Shown in pieces: positions 9,647-18,582 of a stretch of DNA of 64,000 nucleotides. Below the pieces are notes generated by a model, which did not search any database, was not told the DNA's origin, and was given only the letters and a program-made list of their open reading frames with translations. The position numbers and the translations under genes were made by a program. Source of the DNA: Aquimarina sediminis (lineage in GTDB: Bacteria > Bacteroidota > Bacteroidia > Flavobacteriales > Flavobacteriaceae); NCBI RefSeq assembly GCF_002895435.1, contig NZ_POYJ01000010.1, forward strand, positions 62,001 through 126,000, in the 5' to 3' direction. Within the stretch, counting starts at the first letter, position 1, and each line of letters begins with the position of its first letter.

Positions 9647-10231
9647 CTAACAAGAGGTCAAAATCACCTCTTCTTCTTGTTCGTTATCTCTACAATACAC
9701 TTTTGTAAGCATATCCTTATTAGGTATAAAGCAGGGCATAACGAGTATGGCATCATAATTATCCAAATCTATAGTGTCAAATGGCAAAACCACTTTATAC
9801 TCATCACATTCAGGTAAAAGTTCTCTCTCTATCGTCTTCATACCTTCTGGACCAGTCCTAAAAACCTGAACAAATAGAGGTGATTCTTTTATGGTTATTG
9901 TTTCTTTTGTATTTCCTTTTTTAGTGAAATACAATGTTGGCCAAGCTGTTTCGTAATCTAAAATTACTTTTGTCTTTTTAGGTAATTTCATGCCACATCC
10001 CTCCCATGGTATTCCTTCTTCTTTCCATACATATTCATTATCTATTTTTCCGTCTGTCATAAAAGCTACAGTCTTGGAAGGGTCTTGAAAAGCATTTAAC
10101 AATCTCTCATTTTTAGCACACATAAGGCTAAGCTTAAAATATTGTTCACAGATATAATATATTTGTTTTTGACTGGCATTCCAGTGCACAGGCAATGTTT
10201 CTGATCTTAAATTCAACGTGTTAATTTCCAT
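9647..10231 (-). CDS. Candidate TOMM substrate protein, short paralog ending Thr-Ser-Cys
   Basis: A 194-aa protein of unknown family and the shortest of four paralogs. Shared with the others: a central segment W-x-G-C-x-M-K-[LI]-P-x-x-[TS]-K-[VI] (here WEGCGMKLPKKTKVILD, about 87-103) and a C-terminal segment MP-x-x-x-P-x-x-D-M followed by an acidic stretch and a tail ending VILTSC. The segment LLNAFQDPSKTVAFMTDG before the central motif faintly resembles the DP-x-x-A-L helix of nitrile hydratase-like leader peptides. There is no signal peptide or TM segment. Its position directly before the cyclodehydratase gene and its Ser/Cys tail suggest it is a modification substrate with a very short core. 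That is inference; it could instead be a carrier or structural partner. Confidence 0.65.
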   Translation of the reverse strand: MEINTLNLRSETLPVHWNASQKQIYYICEQYFKLSLMCAKNERLLNAFQDPSKTVAFMTDGKIDNEYVWKEEGIPWEGCGMKLPKKTKVILDYETAWPTLYFTKKGNTKETITIKESPLFVQVFRTGPEGMKTIERELLPECDEYKVVLPFDTIDLDNYDAILVMPCFIPNKDMLTKVYCRDNEQEEEVILTSC

Positions 10232-10318
10232 GGTTTTAGGTTTTAAGAGTTATATAAAACGATTTTTAGTGAAATTTAATATCGTAAGGGTTGCCTCTTC
10301 AACAAAGTAGCAATCATA

Positions 10319-11251
10319 TTAAGTAGTCGTAGCGACAAACTCCTCTACTCCTTGATCTTTGTTAAAGATTTTCATATTTGTTTTGACATCAAACCTAGGG
10401 CTATTATAAGGCATATACAATGTATACTCATACTCCTCTCCATTGTTTAGTGCTAACTCAATTTCACTAAAATCATTTGACGATACACCTTCAAATTCTG
10501 GTTCAGACTTATTAATTGCAAAAAATCCTGGTTTTAACTTATGATTATTCTGATTTGGATCGTTACAATCTTTATAGAAAAACTCATTATCCCCTAGAAG
10601 AGAAACTTCTAATTGGTATGGTTTCTCTTCCAAAACGATTTGGGTAGCTTCGTCACTCAATTTTTCAACCCTTTTGGTTACTACAAATTTTGACTTCGAA
10701 ATAGAAGTATCCAAAAGAACTTTTGTTCTTGAAGGTATTTTCATTTCACAACCAGGCCAGAAATACCATTTATCTTCTGCACTATCAAGAACATCTCCTT
10801 TTAATTGATCTTCTATTTCAATAATGATACTCTTATATAATTCTGGATTCTCTAGATGAATTTGAGTGAGTTCAGAAATAGTATAACCTAAAACAAATCT
10901 AGTTTGATCATTCCTTTTCTCAGTTTTTAATAAAACTCCATCTGTTAAAAATCCGTGTCTTAAATTATGATGATTTAGATATGCATCTCTAACAAAATCA
11001 TTAATAGACTCAAAAAAATGTAATATGTTAAAAAATTCTACGATTCTTAGAATGGAATTTTTTGTACTGTCGTTATTTGAATCAGATTGGCTCAATTCTA
11101 ATGAAATATTTTTATCTATGGTGTTATAGATTTGATATATCATATCATTTTTGGGATACGAATCAAATAAGGATTTAACTTCTTTCCTTACGGTTTTTTC
11201 CATATCTGATTTTTCTAGTGTAGTTGGTCTTTCTAGATCTTCTGTTATCAT
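10319..11251 (-). CDS. Candidate TOMM substrate protein, paralog ending Thr-Thr-Thr
   Basis: A 310-aa paralog of the neighbouring genes with a longer helical N-terminal half (about 1-150). It has the central motif WPGCEMKIPSRTKVLLDTS (about 168-186) and the C-terminal MPYNSPRFDVKTNMKI segment, then an acidic linker and the tail EEFVATTT. Most of its coding sequence is nearly identical to the next gene upstream (11310-12236), so the two arose by recent tandem duplication. Differences gather in the loop about 225-275 and in the last 50 residues, including the terminal three residues (TTT here, TCS in its twin). It is preceded by the same leader as its twin (see the repeat entry). No known family is recognised. 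Confidence 0.65.
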   Translation of the reverse strand: MITEDLERPTTLEKSDMEKTVRKEVKSLFDSYPKNDMIYQIYNTIDKNISLELSQSDSNNDSTKNSILRIVEFFNILHFFESINDFVRDAYLNHHNLRHGFLTDGVLLKTEKRNDQTRFVLGYTISELTQIHLENPELYKSIIIEIEDQLKGDVLDSAEDKWYFWPGCEMKIPSRTKVLLDTSISKSKFVVTKRVEKLSDEATQIVLEEKPYQLEVSLLGDNEFFYKDCNDPNQNNHKLKPGFFAINKSEPEFEGVSSNDFSEIELALNNGEEYEYTLYMPYNSPRFDVKTNMKIFNKDQGVEEFVATTT

Positions 11252-12280
11252 GGTTTTAAGTTTTAAGAATTATGTGAAATATTAAATAGTGTTAACATTG
11301 GGTTATACTTTAAGAACAAGTAGCTATAAATTCTTCTACTTTTTCTTCAGTTCCGTATATTTTCATGTGTGTTTTTACATCCAATCGAGGACTACTATAT
11401 GGTACATATAATGTATACTCATATTCCTGTCCATTTTTTAATTCAAAATCTATTTGGTTAAAACCACTCTCAAAACCTTCACCGACAAATATGGGTTCAG
11501 ATTTATTAATAGCAAAAAAGCCTGGATTAAGTTTTTGTTTAGATTTTTCATCATCCTTATAAAAAAGTTCGTTGTCTCCTAGCATAGACACTTCTAATTG
11601 ATATGGTTTCTCTTCCAAAACGATTTGAGTAGCTTCGTCACTCAATTTTTCAACCCTTTTGGTTACTACAAATTTTGACTTCGAAATAGAAGTATCCAAA
11701 AGAACTTTTGTTCTTGAAGGTATTTTCATTTCACAACCAGGCCAGAAATACCATTTATCTTCTGCACTATCCAGAACATCCCTTTTTAATTGATCTTTTA
11801 TTTCAATAATGATACTGTTATATAATTCTGGGTTCTCTAGATGAATTTGAGTGAGTTCAGAAATAGTATAACCTAAAACAAATCTAGTTTGATCATTCCT
11901 TTTCTCAGTTTTTAATAAAACTCCATCTGTTAAAAATCCGTGTCTTAAATTATGATGATTTAGATATGCATCTCTAACAAAATCATTAATAGACTCAAAA
12001 AAATGTAATATGTTAAAAAATTCTACGATTCTTAGAATAGAATTTTTTGTACTGTCGTTATTTGAATCAGATTGGCTCAATTCTAATGAAATATTCTTAT
12101 CTATAGTATTATAGATTTGATATATCATATCATTTTTGGGATACGAATCAAATAAGGATTTAACTTCTTTCCGTACTTTTATTTCCAAATGTGATTTTTC
12201 TAGTGTAATTGGTCTTTCTAAATCTTCTGTTACCATGGTTTTAAGTTTTAAGAGTTATGTAAAATATTAAATAATACTTT
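10603..12280 (-). repeat. Tandem gene duplication (unit about 0.69 kb, offset 985 bp)
   Basis: Roughly 10603-11295 and 11588-12280 are nearly identical copies, each covering the 5' leader, start codon and first ~215 codons of the 310-aa and 308-aa genes. The leader is shared too: just before both ATGs the minus strand reads CTTAAAACTTAAAACC, and a slightly diverged version precedes the 194-aa gene. The 3' parts of the two genes are diverged relative to the 5' parts. Confidence 0.85.
11310..12236 (-). CDS. Candidate TOMM substrate protein, paralog ending Thr-Cys-Ser
   Basis: A 308-aa twin of the 310-aa protein. The first ~215 residues are nearly identical, with the same central motif WPGCEMKIPSRTKVLLDTS. 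The region after about residue 225 differs (DEKSKQKLNPGFFAINKSEP), and the protein ends VPYSSPRLDVKTHMKIYG, an acidic linker, then EEFIATCS. Divergence confined to the C-terminal third, with the Ser/Thr/Cys character of the last three residues kept, is the pattern expected if the N-terminal part is a recognition module and the C-terminus the part that is processed. No database family is recognised, and there is no export signal. Confidence 0.65.
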   Translation of the reverse strand: MVTEDLERPITLEKSHLEIKVRKEVKSLFDSYPKNDMIYQIYNTIDKNISLELSQSDSNNDSTKNSILRIVEFFNILHFFESINDFVRDAYLNHHNLRHGFLTDGVLLKTEKRNDQTRFVLGYTISELTQIHLENPELYNSIIIEIKDQLKRDVLDSAEDKWYFWPGCEMKIPSRTKVLLDTSISKSKFVVTKRVEKLSDEATQIVLEEKPYQLEVSMLGDNELFYKDDEKSKQKLNPGFFAINKSEPIFVGEGFESGFNQIDFELKNGQEYEYTLYVPYSSPRLDVKTHMKIYGTEEKVEEFIATCS

Positions 12281-12483
12281 TTAAACATTGTAAGAACCTA
12301 AGAAATAATTTTTAAAATCTAAACAGATAGAGACTCACCTATAGTAGCTATTAAAAAGTATATTACATAATTTAATTCAAATTTCGCCACTTACCAAAAA
12401 GCAAAATTCATTTATGCTTTTTTTAATTATATTTCACATAACTTTTAGTATTATTCTTCTAGTAACTGTCTAATAAAAAAATA

Positions 12484-13443
12484 TCAAGAAGTCGAAAGAA
12501 TTAATTCTTCAGTATCAGACCCTTTAAAGGATACCTTTACCAACATATCAGCACTTGGAGTTATATACGGCATTTGAACAACTACGTCACAATCTATTAA
12601 AGCCTCTAATACTTTCATATTAATAGATTGATAATCGTCTTGCAAATTTGTATTTTCTTCAAGTTTGTTTGCATATTCCTTCTTTGAAATGGACACTTTA
12701 TTCGTTTTAATTTTTAACATTTCATCTTCCATTACAGCTCCATGGAAATGATCTCTATGCTCATCTTCAATTACCCTTAAAAACCCTTTATCCGCAATAT
12801 AATTTACGTGCCATGAATTCTCTTCAATAAAAATCTCATCTTCAGATTCTCTTTTCTTAACATATACTGAAGGATATGGCTTATTAAAATTCAAAATAAT
12901 TTTTGAATTTTTAGGAATTGCCATTTCACAGCCTTGCCAAAAATGTAGATGTTCAATATTATCATCTGAACTCATCAAACTTTTTACTATATCAACAAGT
13001 TCTTCTTGCTTTTCTATGTAGTTATCAATAGGGTATATTTTAAGTTCATTATTCACTTTACAAAACACACATCCACCTTCTATAAGCATAGCCCTTCTAG
13101 ATTCATTGGAATTTAAGAAAACCTCGTTATACTCTTCATATATCCCCATTAAGGTACTCATCTCATTATACTTTGATATAATCCTTAAAATCCTAAATTT
13201 ATTTTCTAGGTAGGTTGGATTGTGTTTTTTTTCGCTTTTAATATTTTTTTCATGTTCCTTTTTTTCCAAAATGTCCAGTCTTTCAACCATGGCATCATAC
13301 GTTTTTATTCTATTTTTCAGAATGATATTTGAATCAAAAAGTACTTTGACTTTTTCTTTCAGAACTCTAGTTTTCTCCTGGTTAAATTGATTTTGATTTG
13401 ATGTTAACATTTCTTCGGGGCTTTTTTCTAATGTCTGTTTCAT
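12484..13443 (-). CDS. Candidate TOMM substrate protein, coiled-coil paralog ending Ser-Thr-Ser
   Basis: At 319 aa this is the most diverged long paralog and the first after the kinase gene (55 bp gap). Residues about 15-80 are charged and probably coiled coil. The family motif appears as WQGCEMAIPKNSKIILN (about 170-186), and the C-terminal segment as MPYITPSADMLVKVSFKG, ending EELILSTS. It lacks the ~200-residue near-identity of the twin genes. A 247-bp non-coding gap separates it from the next gene. As for its relatives, a substrate role is inferred from operon position and the Ser/Thr tail. Confidence 0.63.
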   Translation of the reverse strand: MKQTLEKSPEEMLTSNQNQFNQEKTRVLKEKVKVLFDSNIILKNRIKTYDAMVERLDILEKKEHEKNIKSEKKHNPTYLENKFRILRIISKYNEMSTLMGIYEEYNEVFLNSNESRRAMLIEGGCVFCKVNNELKIYPIDNYIEKQEELVDIVKSLMSSDDNIEHLHFWQGCEMAIPKNSKIILNFNKPYPSVYVKKRESEDEIFIEENSWHVNYIADKGFLRVIEDEHRDHFHGAVMEDEMLKIKTNKVSISKKEYANKLEENTNLQDDYQSINMKVLEALIDCDVVVQMPYITPSADMLVKVSFKGSDTEELILSTS

Positions 13444-13498
13444 GATTTTTAATTTTGGTTTATAGTTGTAAGATTTTGTGCTTATTTTTTGACACTTG

Positions 13499-16400
13499 TC
13501 AGTGGCTTATTTTTAATAGTTCATTAGCTCGATTTAATAACTTGGTATTCATCTTTTCTCCAATATTAGAAGCTAATAGTAATTTTAATTCTTCAAGAAC
13601 GTTATCATGTGTTTTTCCTTCTTTTAGAAGCAACTCTCCATACATTACCAATGCTTCTAGCTCAAACCATTTAGCTCCAATCTTTCTCGCATCTTCTATT
13701 GACTGCAATAGTTGAGATTCTATTTTTTCATTTAGCATACCATATTTCTTATAATAACATTCCACTAGCACTCTTCTTACTAGGGATAATGTCCATACTT
13801 CATTATCTTTCAAACTTCTTTCTAAAGACCTCTCTAACAACTGAATAGCTTTTTCAACATAACTATGAGATAAGTATGTTTGAGCCAAAGAGGGCTCATA
13901 CCATGAAAGTGCATAATATTGTTGACTTGACAGAGTGTCTTCTACATATTTTTCCGCATATTCAATTTTATCATAACTCCACTCTCCAATCATTTTTAAA
14001 TGTGTAGTAACCCAATTTTTACCTGATTCATCTCTATGTAATAAATTATGCTTTTCAACTATGCTTCTAACTAATTCTTTATCATCTAAAAAGTATCCGA
14101 GTAGCGCATAAAATAAATAAGCTAGGGTTATTGAAACTGGATGATTTATCTCTTCGGACCACTTTATTCCTTCTAATGCATATTTTTCAGCTTTTTTAGG
14201 ATCTCCTTTGAATAAATAGATACTAGATAAAAAATAATATGAAGAACTTTTCGGTTCCATATTATAATTAATCCCTATAGCTACATCTGTATCCGCGTTA
14301 TAAATTTCAAATACTCTTTTGCAAAGTTCTTCAGCCTTCTCTAATTTCCCATCAGCATGAAATGCTTGTGCAATAAGAGGTAATACTCCTACTTCAACAT
14401 CTCTGTTTGGATATTTTTTAAGTTTATCTAATATGCTATTTGCTACCTCAGAAGCTTTTTTACGTTTTGAGTGGAAATGATAATTTAAAAACAACCCCCA
14501 TTCTATTTTATGAGCTATTTCATTTATTATCTGATTCGAAATCATATTATTATCAGCTTGTGCCTTACCAATTAACAATTCATTTCTTTTATTAATTTCA
14601 ACAACTTCCTTACTCCCGTAACCACTAATTGCCATTTGAGCAGGTAGAATTAAGTCATTTAACACAAGTTCTGTTTCGATTTTCTGACATTCATCTTCTA
14701 TACACCCCACCCATTCTTTACTTATAACATGTAGTCTAAGTGCCTCTTCGTTAGAAGAATTTCGGATATGTCTTTTGATAGCTTTTAAGCCTAATTGGGA
14801 GGCTTTTTCATAAGCAGTTGCTTCTGCAAAATGCCTTGCTAACTCAAAAGGGTTATCTCTGGCGATCTCATCAAAATCATGTTCTATGGTATCGGCTATT
14901 CTACCATGCACTTCCTTTTTAAGCGATGATACCATCCCATCATACGCCGCATCACGAATTAAAGCATGACGAAAGACATACATCTCATTTTGCACCCTAC
15001 GATGACGATAGATCAGCCTGGCATCTAAAAGCGCATTTAGATTTGCTTGTACCATAGCTTCATCATTAAGAGATGATTTTACCAAAAGTTCATAGGTAAA
15101 TTCTCTACCGATGGCAGATGCTAACTGAGCCGTTTCTTTGGCAAATCCTAACTTATCTAGCCGTGCGTTCAATAACCCTTTTAAGGTAATTGGCACAGAA
15201 GTTTCATCAAACTTTTCTTGTAGTTGATAGGTATCATATTTAAAGACCAAATATTTATTCTCTAACATCATACGGGTAAGATCTTCGACAAACAAAGGGA
15301 TACCATCTGCCCTATCTACAATATAATCCAAAGCATCTGCAGCAATGGATTCTTGTTGTAGTATATCTTTTATCAAGGTATGTGTAAAGGATTTGGTAAG
15401 TGTATTCAGGGTAATATTACTAACGGTATCAAAGCTCCATTCTGATTTAAATTCTGGTCGAGCCGTTAACAGTAAAAAGTAGTTTTCTTGATCAATAGTA
15501 TTAATTAAAGTGTTAATAAAATCCAGACTTGTAGGGTCAATCCAATGCAAATCTTCTATGATGAGCATAAATTTTTGTTGCTCATCAATACTTTGTATAC
15601 ATTTTTTTAAGGTATCGAATAAAATCTCTTTTTGCTCTGCGGGAGGAACAGTAGACACTTGATAGGTATCTCCCAGAGGAATAGAAAACCATGAACATAA
15701 TACAGGAAGAGATTTCTCGATATCGCAATGCGCTTTTTTCAATACTTCTTCTATTTGAGAAATGATATCTCCTTCATGTACCTTCATTCCTTTTTTTAGC
15801 ATTTCAAAAATAGGATGCAAAGCATTATTTTGATATTCTGGTAAACAGCGACATTCTCTTACTGTGTATCCATCATTAATCAGTTGTTTTTTACTCTCAT
15901 AAATTAGTTTAGACTTACCAATACCGGCTTGTCCTTTGACTAATACAGCTTTTTCGTTTTTTATAGACTCCCATATTTCGAGTATTTTCTTTTGTTCTAT
16001 TTCTCGTCCTACCATTTTTTGGTCTGCGCTACGAGAACTAAGATTAGAAAAAGCCTCGGTCATACGCTCTCCTGTAAGGAGATGTGTCGAAATAGAGTGT
16101 TGTTCTCCAGCAAACATGGGTACATCAAAAGCTTCAAACTCTAGATATGGATCCAGTAGCTTTTTGGTGGTATCGGTAACCAGGATTTGTCCAGGTTGTA
16201 TAGAATACAAAAGATTAAAAGCTGTATTGGTGACTAATCCTTCGGGAGGACTTTTATGTCGTATCAAAACGGTACCCGAATTCATCGTTACCCGAACATC
16301 CAAACTCGTATTATGCTGTGCATGGAGCAAGGCGCTTCTTTTTTGTAATTGACTAATAATCTCCAAAGCGGTTCTTCCTCCTCGTCTGGCATCATTATCA

Positions 16401-17575
16401 CCGGTATTAGGATATCCAAAACACATGGTGATTGTATCTGCCATGATTCCCAAAATATACCCTCCGTATCTTAGTCCTATATCTTTACAATGCTGTAACT
16501 GATCTTTTTGAATAGTTTCGAGGGTTTCTAGATCCAAAACAGATTGATCGGTAATCGATAAACTTAGTTTTGCGCATAGTACGGTGAGTACTCGTTTTTC
16601 GCTGTGGGTGCTCCTCCAGACAAATTGATTAACGGCTGTAGATTCTTCAAAAGATACCGATGCCGTATTTTGTGGCTGGATCTGCCCTACAATAGTATTA
16701 AAATTAATTTTTGAATATTCTTCAAAAACTATTTCTGCATTGTTTGCTCGCTGTTGAGAATCTTTTCTCAATACGGTTTTAAGCACATCTGCCAATGGAT
16801 GTCCTGCAATTGATCCTGGTAGTGGAACATCTGTAGTATTTAGTTGCAACTGAAATATCTCTGCTACACTAGCTCCTTGTATCACAGGTTGACCGGTAAG
16901 ACATTCTAAAACAATTAATCCCCAGGCATAGAGATCTGATTTTGTAGTAGTGGGTTCTCCTCTTAATTGTTCTGGAGCACAATATGCCGGCGTACCGATA
17001 ACCTCCTGAGTAAGGGTTAGGTCTGCATAGTCATTAGCTCTAAAATCATTTGTAAATGCGCCAATTCCAAAATCCAATATTTTGGCATGCGACTTACTAC
17101 CGGTTTTGGTTACCATAATATTGTAAGGTTTCAGGTCGCGATGCACAATTCCTTTAGAGTGTGCATATACCAATGCTTCTAAAACCTCTCCCATTAATGC
17201 TCCTGTTTCTTCTGCAGATAAGCCCTCATTATAGCTAATAAGTTCTTTTAGCGTTTCTCCTGTTATATACTCAAAAACAGCAAAAGGCTCATTATTTTTG
17301 GTATATCCTTTATCCAGAAGTTTAACAATATTCGGATGATTAATCTGAGCACAAAGTTGGGTTTCTCTTTCAAAACGAGCTATTTGTTGCTTTTTGGATT
17401 GCCCGTCTAGAGATTCTTTAAATTTTAGCATTTTAATAGCCACAACCTGACCTGTACTTATCTGCTCTGCCTTATATACTAATCCATAACCTCCTTCCCC
17501 TATTTTTTCTAGTATAATATAATTCTCAAGATCAATGACAGTTTCCAGATTGTTATTCATCGAAAAGTCTTTCAT
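13499..17575 (-). CDS. TOMM system kinase/cyclase fusion protein (Ser/Thr kinase, cyclase-like, ATPase, TPR)
   Basis: A 1358-aa multidomain regulator. Residues about 20-285 are a complete Hanks-type kinase: GEGGYG at 26-31, K48, catalytic HRD 145-147, DFG 168-170, APE around 200-202. Residues about 328-475 resemble a class III nucleotide cyclase. The second metal Asp is present (D380 in IMADTITMCFGYP), but the first metal position is Lys (K336 in VLCAKLSLS), so catalysis is doubtful. About 520-800 is a STAND/AAA-type ATPase with Walker A GQAGIGKSK (548-556) and Walker B MLIIED (670-675). The remainder is helical, TPR-like. Order and length match TIGR03903, the TOMM kinase/cyclase fusion family known beside cyclodehydratase genes in Burkholderia and Sorangium. 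It likely senses a state and phosphorylates a partner such as the adjacent FHA protein, or the substrates. Confidence 0.92.
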   Translation of the reverse strand: MKDFSMNNNLETVIDLENYIILEKIGEGGYGLVYKAEQISTGQVVAIKMLKFKESLDGQSKKQQIARFERETQLCAQINHPNIVKLLDKGYTKNNEPFAVFEYITGETLKELISYNEGLSAEETGALMGEVLEALVYAHSKGIVHRDLKPYNIMVTKTGSKSHAKILDFGIGAFTNDFRANDYADLTLTQEVIGTPAYCAPEQLRGEPTTTKSDLYAWGLIVLECLTGQPVIQGASVAEIFQLQLNTTDVPLPGSIAGHPLADVLKTVLRKDSQQRANNAEIVFEEYSKINFNTIVGQIQPQNTASVSFEESTAVNQFVWRSTHSEKRVLTVLCAKLSLSITDQSVLDLETLETIQKDQLQHCKDIGLRYGGYILGIMADTITMCFGYPNTGDNDARRGGRTALEIISQLQKRSALLHAQHNTSLDVRVTMNSGTVLIRHKSPPEGLVTNTAFNLLYSIQPGQILVTDTTKKLLDPYLEFEAFDVPMFAGEQHSISTHLLTGERMTEAFSNLSSRSADQKMVGREIEQKKILEIWESIKNEKAVLVKGQAGIGKSKLIYESKKQLINDGYTVRECRCLPEYQNNALHPIFEMLKKGMKVHEGDIISQIEEVLKKAHCDIEKSLPVLCSWFSIPLGDTYQVSTVPPAEQKEILFDTLKKCIQSIDEQQKFMLIIEDLHWIDPTSLDFINTLINTIDQENYFLLLTARPEFKSEWSFDTVSNITLNTLTKSFTHTLIKDILQQESIAADALDYIVDRADGIPLFVEDLTRMMLENKYLVFKYDTYQLQEKFDETSVPITLKGLLNARLDKLGFAKETAQLASAIGREFTYELLVKSSLNDEAMVQANLNALLDARLIYRHRRVQNEMYVFRHALIRDAAYDGMVSSLKKEVHGRIADTIEHDFDEIARDNPFELARHFAEATAYEKASQLGLKAIKRHIRNSSNEEALRLHVISKEWVGCIEDECQKIETELVLNDLILPAQMAISGYGSKEVVEINKRNELLIGKAQADNNMISNQIINEIAHKIEWGLFLNYHFHSKRKKASEVANSILDKLKKYPNRDVEVGVLPLIAQAFHADGKLEKAEELCKRVFEIYNADTDVAIGINYNMEPKSSSYYFLSSIYLFKGDPKKAEKYALEGIKWSEEINHPVSITLAYLFYALLGYFLDDKELVRSIVEKHNLLHRDESGKNWVTTHLKMIGEWSYDKIEYAEKYVEDTLSSQQYYALSWYEPSLAQTYLSHSYVEKAIQLLERSLERSLKDNEVWTLSLVRRVLVECYYKKYGMLNEKIESQLLQSIEDARKIGAKWFELEALVMYGELLLKEGKTHDNVLEELKLLLASNIGEKMNTKLLNRANELLKISH

Positions 17576-17622
17576 GATTAAATAGTGTTAATGATAGTGT
17601 ATGTTATAATCCTATGATTGCA

Positions 17623-18582
17623 TTAGTTTGCAATTGCCAAGACTTCTCCAATACATTCCTCTTCTTTGAGTATTTGAAAATAGGGATGCGAAAAACGTAT
17701 TTCACCATGTCTTCTCTCTATAATATTAGAGAATAAATATCCATATGGTTTTGTTTCCATCAATAATTTTCTGAGGCGGTAAATTTTTAGATTCAGGTAG
17801 TAGGTATCTAGTTCCTTTCCAAATTCTTTACTCATATCACTTAGTAACTCATCATTTGCAATCCAGCCCTGATCACTAAAAACACAGCCCATACGCACAT
17901 CCATTAGCCTCTTTCTTGCCAACGCTAGTAGGATATAATTATGAACGCGTTCTCCCAAATCCATTTCTTGATTTTGAATAATAATCTTTACCTGTATATG
18001 TTCTTCATCAGAACTTAAAATAAACTGGAAATAAGCGTTATTTACTACATAACCATTATCCATAGTATCCTCTAAGATCCGATTTTCTACATAGGTATAT
18101 GCCTTATTATCTATATGATAAATTTCGCCATGCTTCAAATTTTGAGCAATCCCTTTTTCTTCTAATTTCCACGTTCCATCAACTGGATAGATAAAAACAT
18201 CAGGTGTTTTCTCATCTGGAAAAGCGTAGCAAGACTCTAGTTCAATTATTTCATTGTCAGTATGCAAAGATTTAAGGTAGCTCATAGGAGAAGTAAGATC
18301 AATTATTTCCCATTGAGTAGTTCCTTGCTCTCCAAATTGTATTTTATACCCATTAGAGAGTTTTATCGTAGTATGATTAATGTATTTTCCATTTACCAAA
18401 GTGCCATTTCTGCTATGATCTTGTATGTACCAGTCATTTCCTTTCCAAAATATTAATGCATGAGATTGAGAAATATCTTGTTCAGGGATGTGGGTATTAG
18501 CAGTATGTCGGTTTCTACCAAATGTATGCTGTGTATTGAGATAAATGGTGTCTCCTGTTTGACTATTTTTTATAATTGCCAT
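17623..18582 (-). CDS. FHA domain protein with C-terminal winged-helix-like domain
   Basis: The first gene of the operon, 319 aa. Residues about 1-95 form an FHA phosphothreonine-binding domain with the conserved set G22-R23, S40-H41, N59-G60 and N64-G65. The middle (about 100-195) has no recognisable family. Residues about 208-305 look like a winged-helix output domain of the OmpR or CARF-like type (ILLALARKRLMDV, YYLNLKIYRLRKLLMET, then a beta wing). It lies 47 bp before the kinase gene. FHA domains read phosphothreonines made by Hanks kinases, so I infer that the kinase controls this protein, which may regulate the operon. DNA binding is not proven by sequence. Confidence 0.82.
   Translation of the reverse strand: MAIIKNSQTGDTIYLNTQHTFGRNRHTANTHIPEQDISQSHALIFWKGNDWYIQDHSRNGTLVNGKYINHTTIKLSNGYKIQFGEQGTTQWEIIDLTSPMSYLKSLHTDNEIIELESCYAFPDEKTPDVFIYPVDGTWKLEEKGIAQNLKHGEIYHIDNKAYTYVENRILEDTMDNGYVVNNAYFQFILSSDEEHIQVKIIIQNQEMDLGERVHNYILLALARKRLMDVRMGCVFSDQGWIANDELLSDMSKEFGKELDTYYLNLKIYRLRKLLMETKPYGYLFSNIIERRHGEIRFSHPYFQILKEEECIGEVLAIAN

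Noticed and set aside
9647..13443. The four paralogs as nitrile hydratase-like leader peptides (NHLP precursors)
   Set aside because: Only a faint likeness near the DP and LP segments in the 194-aa copy; they are much longer than NHLP precursors and have no GG-type cleavage site. Not strong enough to assign.
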